DNA of 64,000 bases, taken from assembly GCA_030427805.1 (NCBI GenBank), contig JAUICP010000004.1:124001-188000 (forward strand), in the 5' to 3' direction. Below are positions 25,901 through 35,691 of the stretch, piece by piece. The position numbers and the translations under genes are program-made. This DNA is from Bdellovibrionia bacterium. GTDB taxonomy: Bacteria > Bdellovibrionota > Bdellovibrionia > Bdellovibrionales > JAGQZY01. Numbering within the stretch: position 1 is the stretch's first letter; the number at the start of each line of letters is the position of its first letter. A model generated the notes under the pieces. The model did no database searches, had not been told where the DNA came from, and saw nothing but the letters and a program-made list of their open reading frames with translations.

Positions 25901-27715
25901 CTACTGCACCTCTAAATCAAAGGGCATTCTCGCTTGCACCCCTTGCATCTTCTGCAAGCTTTTGATCTCTTTTACCTTAGCACTGAGTTTTTCAATCTCA
26001 GTATCCGAAAACCATAGATCGAGCTTGCTCGATACTAGGCTGGCAAAGCGCTTAATGAGCATTTCAAATGGATTCTTTTCTCCAGGAAAGAATTTAACCT
26101 GGTAAGATTCGACTTTAGCCTCATTCGCAAGGGCATCAATGGCTTCAGGAAGACCACCAATTTCATCGACAAGACCAATTTCTTTTGCTCGAGTTCCCGA
26201 CCAAACACGGCCTCCAGCAATTTTATCGACAGCTTCAAGTGATTCAAACTTGCGACCCTCTTTGACAATAGTAATAAATCGCTCATAAATATTTTCTATA
26301 ACAGCTTGAACCTTTGCTTTTTCAAAATCGGTCATTTCTCTGTTGGGATTTCTATTATCTGCGTAGGAATTAGTTACAACCCGATCAAATTTCATCCCAA
26401 GGTTTTCGTCAAAAAACTTTTGCGTATTAAAGACCAGGCCAAAAACCCCAATCGATCCCGTGATCGTCGTTGATTCCGCATATATTTTGTCGGCACCGGC
26501 CGCTAAGTAGTAACCTCCACTCGCTGCGACGTTAGAAAAAGAGACGTAAATTGGGATTTTCTTCTTTTCTTTTAAACGCTTGAGCTCTTCGTACATGATA
26601 TCGGCAGCCATAGCGTCACCACCAGGGCTATCGACTCTTACTACGAGACCTTTCACATTCTTATCTTTTTGAATTTCTCTAATTTGCTCAACGAAACTCT
26701 CAGAACCGAGAGTGTCATCATCATTTTCACCGTACATGATCTGGCCTTCGGCCATCACAACAGCAATTTTATCTTTCGCAAAGCTGGTATCACCCGAAGC
26801 TTTATTATAGGCGCGATAGCCGATAAAGTGAGGGTCTTTGTCTTTGCCTTCTTTTTTCTCATCCATTCCGAGAATGATCTTGATCTCATCAATGGCTTGG
26901 GACTCGGTCATGACCTGGCTCACCAACTTTTTCTCCATGGCATCTTTAGCCAGCACAATTTCTAAAGACTCCGCCCAAGTATTGAGCTCTTCTGCTTTGA
27001 ATTCGCGTCCTTCAGAGGTCTTTGCTAAGTAGTGTGTCCAAAGGTCACTGAGGAGCTCGCTAACCTGCTTGCGATTTTCAGAACTCATAGACTCGCGAAT
27101 AAATGGTTCAACGGCTGACTTAAAATCACCCACTCTAAACACAATGGGTTTGATGTCTAACTTTTCAAGAGTCCCCTTAAAAAAACTAGGTACTGAGGCA
27201 AAACCATTATTTTCAACATAACCCTGGGGATATAGAAAGACTTCATCAGCAACCGATGAAAGGTAAAGGGCTGCCTCTGTGTAGAAGTCCGCGTAGGCGA
27301 TGATAAACTTGCCCGACTTCTTAAACGTCTCAAGAGCGCGCCTTAAGGCTTCGACCGATGCCCAGCCGCCATCGACGTAGTAAAAACGCAAGTAGAGCCC
27401 CTTAATCGAATCATTTTTTGCGGCACTCTCAAGAGCTTTGCGTACATCCCATAAGCCAATTTGTGGTTCCAACTTGCTAAAACCCATTGGACCACCAAAA
27501 TGAAAATTAAAATTACTATCTTTTTCTACGATTTCACCCATGAGGTTGAGTCGCAAAACAGAGTTTTCTTTGAGATCGGTATCACCCGGCCCTCCAGATG
27601 TTCCACCTAACAAGGCTAAAAACGAAAGAGAGAACAGGAAAAAGAAACTCATTGCCGTCGAGGCAATGAAATAGCCGGAAGCTGATGCCAGCATCATCTT
27701 AAAAAAATCTTTCAT
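25901..27715 (-). CDS. sppA: Signal peptide peptidase SppA (long, tandem-domain form)
   Basis: 604 residues, the size of the E. coli-type 67K SppA. An N-terminal membrane anchor is followed by two ClpP/crotonase-like halves. The catalytic Lys is in FRVGDFKSAVEPF (first half), and the catalytic Ser in SNVAASGGYYLA (second half); VRVDSPGGDAMAADI and TTITGSIGVFG are also typical. Degrades cleaved signal peptides in the inner membrane. First gene of an operon with two radical SAM genes, which could be simple neighbourhood or a processing link. Confidence 0.92.
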   Translation of the reverse strand: MKDFFKMMLASASGYFIASTAMSFFFLFSLSFLALLGGTSGGPGDTDLKENSVLRLNLMGEIVEKDSNFNFHFGGPMGFSKLEPQIGLWDVRKALESAAKNDSIKGLYLRFYYVDGGWASVEALRRALETFKKSGKFIIAYADFYTEAALYLSSVADEVFLYPQGYVENNGFASVPSFFKGTLEKLDIKPIVFRVGDFKSAVEPFIRESMSSENRKQVSELLSDLWTHYLAKTSEGREFKAEELNTWAESLEIVLAKDAMEKKLVSQVMTESQAIDEIKIILGMDEKKEGKDKDPHFIGYRAYNKASGDTSFAKDKIAVVMAEGQIMYGENDDDTLGSESFVEQIREIQKDKNVKGLVVRVDSPGGDAMAADIMYEELKRLKEKKKIPIYVSFSNVAASGGYYLAAGADKIYAESTTITGSIGVFGLVFNTQKFFDENLGMKFDRVVTNSYADNRNPNREMTDFEKAKVQAVIENIYERFITIVKEGRKFESLEAVDKIAGGRVWSGTRAKEIGLVDEIGGLPEAIDALANEAKVESYQVKFFPGEKNPFEMLIKRFASLVSSKLDLWFSDTEIEKLSAKVKEIKSLQKMQGVQARMPFDLEVQ

Positions 27716-27753
27716 TAAAGGGACCTTTCTGAAATGTTCAACAACCTGTTATG

Positions 27754-28629
27754 TCACTGAAATCTGGTAGAAAAGTCAATAAAAGCGCCTGTGCGCCAAA
27801 GGCAGCTATCGGTAGGTGCTTGCTGGGGTTTACAAGAGGCATCAAATAGGGAGTTATAGGACCATGTGCGTCGCCCACGAGGTGACTCAAGACCTATGTG
27901 AAGGGTCTTACAGCCTCTTCCCAATTGAAAATTGATGGTTTTATTCTTCCAAAAGTATTGGCAAAGTTTCTCTTGAGCCAGACGACGATCTTCAGCGTAC
28001 TCAAAGTCAAAATCCATGGCTCGAGCGTGGCGATGATCACTGGAGGAAGCTCCTCCCCGCGCGCGATTATAACAATTTGGCCGAAACCAATGGCGGATCT
28101 TATCCACCTTCAGCCCCACTTCAGATTCAATAGATTGCATGACCAATAAAAGGGCTGCGGCCGAGTACCAACGACACCGGGGTGGCATCAAATGACGAAG
28201 TCCACAGGCAAGAGCGTCCTTTCGACGACTTCTCTCGTACTCATCATCGATGTCTGCCGGTGGAAGTTCGACGAGTTCTCTCACCGGATAGCCATTAACT
28301 CCTGAATCCTTCATAAACTGTTCAAAACCATCGATCGATAGTGGGTAAGAGCCTACATCTAAAACTGTTCCCGAAAATTTTGCGATAATCTCTTTTAAAA
28401 AAGCAGCTTCACCAGGCTTTTGCTCCCCACAGCCTCCATCAAAATGAAGGGGTGGAATCGTTGAAACATCCGGACGATCTTCTGGTACCGGAATCGGGCC
28501 CCAGCGATAGGGTTTTTCACGGGGAACTGGAATTTCATCAGCGCTAACTTCAGTGGGCCAAGTCGAATTGAAAAAGGAGAAAATGAGAAAGCCCATGAAT
28601 CCAATATAGACAATTTGCCCTTTGATCAT
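27754..28629 (-). CDS. Exported extensin-like / M15-like protein
   Basis: 291 residues with an N-terminal signal segment. The C-terminal half has CRWYSAAALLLVMQS, then SSDHRHARAMDFDF and TLHIGLESPRG, which mirrors the SxHxxGxAxD...HxE zinc site of M15 D-Ala-D-Ala peptidases and of extensin-like C-terminal proteins. Several Cys suggest periplasmic disulphides. May bind or trim peptidoglycan. Function inferred from motif resemblance only; the Pro-rich N-terminal half (PVPREKPYRWGPIPVPEDRP) has no match I know. Confidence 0.6.
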   Translation of the reverse strand: MIKGQIVYIGFMGFLIFSFFNSTWPTEVSADEIPVPREKPYRWGPIPVPEDRPDVSTIPPLHFDGGCGEQKPGEAAFLKEIIAKFSGTVLDVGSYPLSIDGFEQFMKDSGVNGYPVRELVELPPADIDDEYERSRRKDALACGLRHLMPPRCRWYSAAALLLVMQSIESEVGLKVDKIRHWFRPNCYNRARGGASSSDHRHARAMDFDFEYAEDRRLAQEKLCQYFWKNKTINFQLGRGCKTLHIGLESPRGRRTWSYNSLFDASCKPQQAPTDSCLWRTGAFIDFSTRFQ

Positions 28630-28959
28630 TCGTGCTCCTTAGCCCTAATTGACTGTTTCAAGCTGAAACACCTTCAATTAAAGAGGAGACTTTTTTTCCA
28701 CTCAAGTGAGACTAATTGAAACAAAGACTTAGGTATTGGTAAATAAGGGTGTAATCTATTTAAAGGCAGGGAATTAATAGATTTTGTAGCTACTTTTTAC
28801 ATACGAAAAAAGCTTGGTCAGTCGAATAAACTATAGGTTCACTGACTATTAGTTTACCGGCCTGGATTTTGTAATGAGTAGTTATGGGTGAATGAATTGG
28901 GAAAATCTAAAAACATCTCAATTTGAAAAGTCCTAGGGACCTTCGGCATAGGTCTCAGG
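28630..28959. other. Intergenic region, no gene seen
   Basis: About 330 AT-rich bases between divergent genes. It must contain promoters for both. I see no convincing open frame, hairpin or RNA family in it. Confidence 0.5.
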
Positions 28960-29967
28960 GTGGGAATTAAATTTAAAAATTTAAATAGGATTTTTATTTT
29001 GAGGGGAACACTTTTTAATCTAGGCAATCTGCAAAAGCTTTTCTGGCTCACTTTGAGTTTCGGAATCGCAGTGACGTATAACGCCTGTAGCAGGCTCGAA
29101 CCTAATGAAAACATCAAGGTCTTTGCCTCGGGAGGCTGTCGTGGACAGCTAGAGACAAACTTTAAAGCGACCTACTATCCGATTTTTCAGCAACATTGTA
29201 AGAGCTGTCACAGTTCCTTTACAGACCAGGGGCCCGGTGATTTCGCCGACGAAGACCTAAATATTGGTATCACGGCAATGTATGTCGACGAATACGGCTA
29301 TCCTGATAAACTCTCTTTGATCAATAAGAATGCTGTTGATCCCGGACATCCCGCACCAACTTCGGGACCAGAACTCGAGGAAGACATCTACTACGCCAAT
29401 CAATCTTGGAGCCAGGCACTCATCTCGTACGATACCTGTATTGGCTCCCCTCCTCCGGTAAAACCAAAAACAAAAGACTTTGTTATGAGCCATCCACTCG
29501 ATCCAGTGGGAACCTTGGCCTATACGCCCGTTTCATTGACCATGACTTTAGCAGGCGACCTCGAAGTGGGAAATGACCTACCTGGAGTGACATTTTCTTT
29601 TGAATATACCTTCGAAGGCGAAGAGCTCACTCTCGATCAGTGTACTGTTGAAAAAATCAGCCCCGACGGAAAGTGCTACTCTCCCGATACGGCTTATAAA
29701 ATTAGAAACTTGAAAGTTTCTACGGGCAGTACTCCTATTGATGTTAGTAATATTAACCTATTCTTCAACGGTGCCTTCTCAGGAACTCAGTCGACTTTCA
29801 GAGCCATTGATATTGAGGTTCCGGCCAATTCGATAGATTTCCAAATTTCAAGCGGAACGCAACCGGCAATCCTACAACCAGCTGAAGGATTTAATCCTGG
29901 AATCGACGCCCTTTCTTTTGAATTTAGCGTCCTCCAGGAGGCTGAAGTCGAGCCGGACAATCCTTAA
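28960..29967 (+). CDS. Lipoprotein with a c-type haem motif
   Basis: 335 residues from a GTG. A hydrophobic signal segment (LFWLTLSFGIAVTYNAC) ends in a lipobox-like YNAC. A single CxxCH haem attachment site (HCKSCH) sits near residue 88 in the context YYPIFQQHCKSCHSSF typical of small cytochrome c domains. No clear distal Met motif. The C-terminal about 170 residues are beta-rich. Start uncertain: a TTG 14 codons later precedes GAGGGG but would leave a short signal peptide. Likely an outer-membrane- or periplasm-anchored redox protein. Confidence 0.6.
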   Translation: MGIKFKNLNRIFILRGTLFNLGNLQKLFWLTLSFGIAVTYNACSRLEPNENIKVFASGGCRGQLETNFKATYYPIFQQHCKSCHSSFTDQGPGDFADEDLNIGITAMYVDEYGYPDKLSLINKNAVDPGHPAPTSGPELEEDIYYANQSWSQALISYDTCIGSPPPVKPKTKDFVMSHPLDPVGTLAYTPVSLTMTLAGDLEVGNDLPGVTFSFEYTFEGEELTLDQCTVEKISPDGKCYSPDTAYKIRNLKVSTGSTPIDVSNINLFFNGAFSGTQSTFRAIDIEVPANSIDFQISSGTQPAILQPAEGFNPGIDALSFEFSVLQEAEVEPDNP

Positions 29968-30013
29968 GAGTCAGGTTGGCTTTATCACTTTTTAGGTGAA
30001 GATTGATTTCAAT

Positions 30014-30754
30014 TTAATTTTGCACGAGAAGCTGTGAAAAACCCACGGCTTCCCTTTCTCGAATTTTTTCTTGGTAGAATTTTAACGAAATTTTTTGATC
30101 TCTTATGGCCTGCTTAATAGCTTCGGGATGCTTCTCGCAATCGAGAACCGACTTCCAGGCGTGTATATTTTTGGGAGCATGAAGATCGCTCGAAGCGATC
30201 TTTGGCAAATCACTTTCCATGACCTCGGTGAACAGGTGGGCCCCACTAGCCACTTCCCAGGCATCAAACTCCCCGGCCAATTCCCTGCGCCGACTCCAAA
30301 GGTGATAGGTCTGGGGCTCCAACTTTCGTGTGTCCACTGGGTGAGCGGCAATACTCAAACCCCCTTGATTGCGAATCGCCCTACATAGCTCCAACGCATC
30401 TTGGTCGGCACCAATGAACTCTGTCACGCCCAGGCCGAGTATATGGGCCGAACGATGATTCAAAATAGAATTCTTAGTCAATTCAAACCCAGGAATAACA
30501 ATCATCCCGTACTGATCCTTGGCTCGCTCCCCCTCTTCTTCGATGGTCGCAATATATTCAGGAAAGCTCTCGGGAGTCAGAGTCTTTTCGAGGTACTTTG
30601 CGGCTTTTCCAAGAAAACTTTTTTGCTCACAAAGGTGATCGGTAATAGCGATGGCGCCAAAACCTCGCTTACCGTAAAAATCGACGAGCTCGGCAATTGT
30701 CAACTTGCCATCACTAAAAGTGGAATGTATGTGCAAATCAGCCAAAATCATCAA
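30014..30754 (-). CDS. PHP-domain phosphoesterase
   Basis: 246 residues. ADLHIHSTFSDGKL is the HxH metal motif, followed by AITDHL (motif 2), PGFELT (Glu), SAHILGLG and, near the end, IASSDLHAP (Asp, His); all metal-binding blocks are present. Similar to YciV-type PHP enzymes that act on nucleotides or RNA. No signal peptide, so cytosolic. Stands alone and divergent from the S9 peptidase gene. Substrate not predictable. Confidence 0.82.
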   Translation of the reverse strand: MMILADLHIHSTFSDGKLTIAELVDFYGKRGFGAIAITDHLCEQKSFLGKAAKYLEKTLTPESFPEYIATIEEEGERAKDQYGMIVIPGFELTKNSILNHRSAHILGLGVTEFIGADQDALELCRAIRNQGGLSIAAHPVDTRKLEPQTYHLWSRRRELAGEFDAWEVASGAHLFTEVMESDLPKIASSDLHAPKNIHAWKSVLDCEKHPEAIKQAIRDQKISLKFYQEKIREREAVGFSQLLVQN

Positions 30755-30868
30755 TTAAATGCTAGCAAATCCTGCTGTTCGCAGTGTCAGGCTTGTGTCA
30801 AAGGATGATTTGTGTTTTGTTGATGAATACTGCAAAGCGAAGTTTTAGGGACAGAAAATGGGGGATTC

Positions 30869-32893
30869 GTGAAAACCACAATGGGATTAACCGTCTTATT
30901 ATCGACTTTAGTTTTAGTTTTGTCGGCCTGCCAAAGTAAAACCAAAAAAGGTGATTACAAAGGATTTGGCGAAAACAGTTTACCAGAAGAAGTTGTGCAA
31001 AAATTTGCTCCAAAGCCTCTTCCGCCAGAAGAAACTCGGATCATCGAAAACCTGATGGATCTTCGAGCCCCAGGTCGCGGCCTATTAACACCAAATAATA
31101 AAAATTTAATCTTCAGTTGGAGTGTTACAGGCACCCGTCAAATTTGGAAACTGGATGGTCCCAACCGATTCCCCATTCAACTCACCGGAGGAGAAGATGG
31201 AACTCGACTCCTCGAAATCGCCCCCAACGGGAAATTTGCTCTCGTATCTCGAGATAGCAAGGGCAATGAGTTTCCTGGGATTTTTAAAATGGATTTGCAA
31301 GGCAGCCCTTTAAAAGTCATTTACAGGCAGCAAAAAGTAAAACCCCGATTTGGTTTTATCACCAAGGATTCTCGATTCGCCTACATCTTCGCCAATGACC
31401 AGCATCCCGTTAACTACACCCTTTACAAAATCAATATTGCCACGGGCGAAAAGCAAGAAGTCATGAATACTCCGGGCTCCTGGTACCTGGCTGACTGGGA
31501 CGAAAAACGAGGAAAATTCCTACTCGCTAATTTGACCGGCAGCCGATCCACCGAAATTAGTGAATTCGATCTGAAGAGTAAAAAGTTAACTCCCATTATT
31601 GGCCAGGGCGAAAAAGAACTCTACTGGATCAGCTACACCAACAAGCCGGGAGAATTTTTAGTATCGACAAATAAGCTAAGGGACTTCAACAGCCTCTACA
31701 CTCTCAAAAACGGAAAGCTCACCGCCCTGTTAAAACTGGACAAAGAAATCGAAGGCTACGAACTTTCTGATAATCGAAAGTACTTGCGTGTCCAGCTCAA
31801 TCGAGACGGCTACACCGAGATGATCATCTATAACTTTCCATCAATGGTGAAACGCAAACGAATCACTGGCTTCTCGGCATCAAAAGCTAAGGGACGAGTT
31901 CTGCACATGTATGGAGGTGGTTTTTCGAAAGACAACCGCTACATGCCTCTTTCGGTTCTCTATTCAAAAGCTCCCACCGAAAACTATGTCCTCGATCTTC
32001 GCACTATGAAACTCAGGTCATGGAATAAGGCCAGTGCTCCCGAAATTAATACATCAAAATTTGTGGAACCGGTTTTAACCAAATATGAGGCCAAAGACGG
32101 AACCGAAATTCCGATGTTTATCAAACAACCTGAGCACTGTATAAAACAAGTCTGCCCCTGGATTGTGAATTTTCACGGCGGGCCCGAGGGACAATCGCGA
32201 CCCTACATGTCTGCAAGCTCGCAGTACCTTATCGAAAAGGGCTTCGCACTGGCGTGGCCAAACGTTCGAGGCAGCACTGGGTATGGCCGAAAATGGTCCG
32301 ATGCTGATAACGGTCCCGATCGCTTAAAAGTCATCAGCGACATCGAAGATGCCGCTCGATATATTCGAAAGGCTTTTGGAACTAAAGACAATCCTCCGAA
32401 AATAGGAGTTATGGGCGGAAGTTACGGTGGCTATTCTGTAATGATGGCCATGACCAAATTTGCTGGCTCCTACGATGCTGGAGTTGCCGTTGTTGGTATG
32501 AGTAGCTTACTCAGTTTCTTGCAAAACACGGCTCCCCATCGCCGTCACTTACGAACGTCAGAATACGGTGACCCAGAAAAAGATCTTGAGGCCCTTAAAA
32601 AATTATCGGCAATGACTTACATCGATCAAGCCAAGGATCCCGTACTTATCATCCACGGAGTGACCGACCCACGGGTGCCCGTCGGCGAAGCCTATCAGAT
32701 GCACCAAGAACTGACAAAAAGGGGTGTGAATAGCGATATGATTCTCTTCCCTGATGAGGGGCACGGAGTTCGTAAGCGAAAGAACCGAGTGCTCTACCTT
32801 GGGCATATTGCAAAGTTCTTTGAGAAACATCTTCAGAGTAACAGCCCAGCCGTAAAGACGACTCAAGGGACAAAAACTAAGTCCATGAAATAG
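30869..32893 (+). CDS. S9-family prolyl oligopeptidase-like lipoprotein
   Basis: 674 residues. Signal peptide with lipobox LVLSACQS, then a beta-propeller-like region (about 60-400), then an alpha/beta hydrolase peptidase domain: NFHGGPEG, the nucleophile GGSYGGYS (Ser), DPRVPVGEA (Asp) and DEGHGVRKR (His). The catalytic triad is complete. Acts on peptides in the periplasm or at the outer membrane. GTG start five bases after GGGGG. Followed by a terminator. Confidence 0.9.
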   Translation: MKTTMGLTVLLSTLVLVLSACQSKTKKGDYKGFGENSLPEEVVQKFAPKPLPPEETRIIENLMDLRAPGRGLLTPNNKNLIFSWSVTGTRQIWKLDGPNRFPIQLTGGEDGTRLLEIAPNGKFALVSRDSKGNEFPGIFKMDLQGSPLKVIYRQQKVKPRFGFITKDSRFAYIFANDQHPVNYTLYKINIATGEKQEVMNTPGSWYLADWDEKRGKFLLANLTGSRSTEISEFDLKSKKLTPIIGQGEKELYWISYTNKPGEFLVSTNKLRDFNSLYTLKNGKLTALLKLDKEIEGYELSDNRKYLRVQLNRDGYTEMIIYNFPSMVKRKRITGFSASKAKGRVLHMYGGGFSKDNRYMPLSVLYSKAPTENYVLDLRTMKLRSWNKASAPEINTSKFVEPVLTKYEAKDGTEIPMFIKQPEHCIKQVCPWIVNFHGGPEGQSRPYMSASSQYLIEKGFALAWPNVRGSTGYGRKWSDADNGPDRLKVISDIEDAARYIRKAFGTKDNPPKIGVMGGSYGGYSVMMAMTKFAGSYDAGVAVVGMSSLLSFLQNTAPHRRHLRTSEYGDPEKDLEALKKLSAMTYIDQAKDPVLIIHGVTDPRVPVGEAYQMHQELTKRGVNSDMILFPDEGHGVRKRKNRVLYLGHIAKFFEKHLQSNSPAVKTTQGTKTKSMK

Positions 32894-32905
32894 TCGAATT
32901 CGCAC

Positions 32906-32930
32906 AAGGCCTTCCAAGAAGGCCTTTTTT
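32906..32930 (+). terminator. Rho-independent terminator after the S9 peptidase
   Basis: AAGGCCTTC / GAAGGCCTT, a 9-bp stem with a CAA loop and a run of T. Lies between convergent genes and touches the stop codon of the next minus-strand gene. Confidence 0.9.
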
Positions 32931-35656
32931 TATTGGGCGGGAGGCGTAAGTATTTCAGGATGATGACCCTGACTCACATCGACGACTTCAGACATTGGAA
33001 CATTTTCTCCAGTATCCGTCTGAACCATAATATCTAAATTTTCTGGGAATTCGATTTGAATATCTGTCAGACAAATACCAAGCATCTCTTTACGTCTCAG
33101 GTAACCATTAATGGCCGGCCCTTCGCGCTCAAGAACTCGTTGTTCATAGGCCTTCGAAATACAGTTTTTCGGGAAGTAATCCATTAACATTGTATAACGA
33201 TAGAAATACATTCCAGGGACTTGAGAAATCTCTTGTTGTATCCCGTTAATGATTCGCTCCGCTTCTTCAAGGTTTTGCGAGTCACTTTCTGCTCGATACA
33301 CGACACGAACATTGCCATCACCATTTCGAATGGGTATGAGTTTCGGCTGAACATAACTCAAGGGGTAATAGTTCATCGAACTATCATTAGCACGATAGGC
33401 AATAGCGATTCGAACCGGAATATTTTCCTCAGCCGGGTAAAAAGAAAAACTCTGACTCAATTGAGAAATCTCGGTTCCCGTAGCCAGGCTGACTTCACTG
33501 TTGTCTGAATCAAAAACTTTACCGTCTTCAACTCTATAGGGAGAGTTAGCTTCAAGTACGAGCTTTAAAATGGCGCTCATTTCAATAATCGAGTTGCCAC
33601 TTCGAACGGGCTCAGCTCCGTGGTAAACGGCAATTCGACCTTGGGAACTATCATCTTCATTTGGAAATGGAGGATGTTGAAACGAACCCACTCGTAAAGA
33701 ATTATCATTGGTGACACAGTTCATGTAGTGAGCCCCTTCAGAATTAACGAATAAAGGAAGGTACTTTTGCTCAACCCTTAAAAAGATGAGTAATGAATCA
33801 TCCTCACCACTTGGATTCTGTAACTGGTAACTGACAGCCTGTCCCTCTGGGCTCAAATGTTCAAGACGGCGTAAAGTCCCATCCTGAATAATCGGACTCT
33901 GAAAAAAGGGTCTTGAACTCACATAGTCTGCGGCTAACCCCTCTTGAGGAAGGATGTCTAGTAATAACACCAAGTTGTTGAGATCGTAAATCTCGGCATC
34001 ATTTAACTGATTGAGATCAATTTGACCCGATGTAAATTCAAGGGCCGATCGCGGAAAGATATCAAACAGACTTCGAACTTCATTATTCTGCAGAAGAATG
34101 CACTGAATTTGCCGATTATGATTTTCCTGAAGTCCTAAGAATACTGAATCCGGCAAGTCACTAGGAACCGAAGTGAGGAGCTGATTAATGTAGGACCGCC
34201 CCTCTTCTTGATTTGTGGGTAAACCCTGTCCCGCACCCTGGGGAGTGAGATCTTCTTCAGGCTCTCTTGGCGGACGAAACCCAGTTTCATCCTCAACTTC
34301 GCTTTCGGGTAATTCAATAACGCCTTCCTCGAAAGTAGGCGCTACCGCTGGCCTTGCCGTAGCTACACTGGCCGCAACCAAGAGCGCTTGAACTTGAGGT
34401 TTTAAGGCTAAAAGGTCGGTGTCCCAAAGTTCCTCCGGAACTGTTCTAATAAAATCAATATCCTCTGGCGAGCCATAACTGGTAAAATATGTGAACTGAG
34501 AAGAGGCCCAAGGGGTTTCATTGAGCACTCCTTCAAGAACTCGATCACCTTGCTGTTGATAAATATTTAAGGCAGTGGTTTCTCTCCGCGCGATGACCAG
34601 ATGTTGATCTGAAACCGAAAAGCCAAAGAACAAATCCTGTTCAATCGCATCAGTATCAAACCATCGTCCATTTTGCGAACCAACGATCCCAACTATACTT
34701 TGCCCTAAGCTCAGCACGGCCACCGTCGTGGGTTCAATTTCTAGGTACATTCGCGTCTCGTTTGGAAATACTGATCTCCACTGAGACTTTTTGACATAAA
34801 AAATCTGACCATCAGAAAAATACTCCCGTTCGTCTTCTGATTCTGCTTGATCAAGAGGAACATTAATTAGAACGGGACAGTAGTCACTTTCAGAACAAAA
34901 GTCATGAACCTCACCCTGAAAGCGATAGTAACGCAAAGAGTGGATTGGGATGTTAAAAAACAATCGCAGAGGACTACTTGATTGAATGGGGTTTTGAGTC
35001 GACCCCAAGCGATTAGCTTGATCTCTGGATTGATTAATAAAAGCGCTAAAGCGTTGGAACTGCTGACTTGCTTGGAGGGCCCGAGCCGCTGCTGCCTCTT
35101 CTCTGGCAGTACGGGCTGCATCCTCTTCGGCCTCGGTGGCTCGCTCTGCTTCTTCTTCCCGGCGCGCTTCGGCTTCTTCATTCTCTCTGCGAATTCGATC
35201 GGCTTCTTCGAGACTCTCTTCTGCTTGGTCGCGAATTTCTGTTTCGAGCCTTTGCGCACGCTCCTCGGGAGTTTCACACTCTAACTCTGTATTCTCACTG
35301 ACATCGGAAGATTCGCTAGGAACAGGATCTTCTCCCTCTGGACACTCTTCTACTTCTCGCTCCTCAACGCGGCCCTCGTCTCTGACGCGAATTTTTTGCT
35401 CAAAGAGCAAACTTTCAAGATTGGCCGGATCGGAGAGTTGCTCCAAAAGTTGGTTTCGATCGGGTCCCGCAGGAGGACCCTTGAGCTCGGGCGTACGAGT
35501 TTTAGGAGCACAAGATATGAGCAAAATCCCCAAAACGGACGCCAGTGTATAAGCAATGATCAGTCTCAAGACTCTAAATCCATTTGAATGTTTTAGAAAA
35601 CGTATCTTTTCCACCACCCCGATAAATTGCAAGCAGAGGACCAAATACGAACCCAA
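32930..35656 (-). CDS. Large lipoprotein of unknown function with Glu/Arg/Ala coiled coil
   Basis: Up to 908 residues. A signal peptide ends in lipobox GILLISCAP. A Glu-rich segment and a long Glu/Arg/Ala heptad-like helix follow (about 130-205: RRENEEAEARREEEAERATE), then a mainly beta, globular C-terminal 650 residues that I cannot assign. The true start may be one of the GTG codons about 14 codons into the frame, because the first 13 residues are hydrophobic and no good Shine-Dalgarno precedes them. The track ORFs 35136-35552 and 34982-35284 on the other strand are shadows of the repeat-rich helix. Confidence 0.65.
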   Translation of the reverse strand: MGSYLVLCLQFIGVVEKIRFLKHSNGFRVLRLIIAYTLASVLGILLISCAPKTRTPELKGPPAGPDRNQLLEQLSDPANLESLLFEQKIRVRDEGRVEEREVEECPEGEDPVPSESSDVSENTELECETPEERAQRLETEIRDQAEESLEEADRIRRENEEAEARREEEAERATEAEEDAARTAREEAAAARALQASQQFQRFSAFINQSRDQANRLGSTQNPIQSSSPLRLFFNIPIHSLRYYRFQGEVHDFCSESDYCPVLINVPLDQAESEDEREYFSDGQIFYVKKSQWRSVFPNETRMYLEIEPTTVAVLSLGQSIVGIVGSQNGRWFDTDAIEQDLFFGFSVSDQHLVIARRETTALNIYQQQGDRVLEGVLNETPWASSQFTYFTSYGSPEDIDFIRTVPEELWDTDLLALKPQVQALLVAASVATARPAVAPTFEEGVIELPESEVEDETGFRPPREPEEDLTPQGAGQGLPTNQEEGRSYINQLLTSVPSDLPDSVFLGLQENHNRQIQCILLQNNEVRSLFDIFPRSALEFTSGQIDLNQLNDAEIYDLNNLVLLLDILPQEGLAADYVSSRPFFQSPIIQDGTLRRLEHLSPEGQAVSYQLQNPSGEDDSLLIFLRVEQKYLPLFVNSEGAHYMNCVTNDNSLRVGSFQHPPFPNEDDSSQGRIAVYHGAEPVRSGNSIIEMSAILKLVLEANSPYRVEDGKVFDSDNSEVSLATGTEISQLSQSFSFYPAEENIPVRIAIAYRANDSSMNYYPLSYVQPKLIPIRNGDGNVRVVYRAESDSQNLEEAERIINGIQQEISQVPGMYFYRYTMLMDYFPKNCISKAYEQRVLEREGPAINGYLRRKEMLGICLTDIQIEFPENLDIMVQTDTGENVPMSEVVDVSQGHHPEILTPPAQ

Positions 35657-35691
35657 AAAAACTAAGATATGAATTGAAGTTTCAGAATTTA

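Noticed and set aside
28690-28725. ACTCAAGTGAGACTAATTGAAAC stretch similar to the 58437 terminator stem
   Set aside because: Only about 13 bases are shared, with no complementary arm nearby.
35136-35552. 138-residue plus-strand ORF rich in Ser and Arg
   Set aside because: Antisense shadow of the Glu/Arg/Ala-rich coiled coil of the 908-residue lipoprotein. Codon bias of the other strand explains the open frame.
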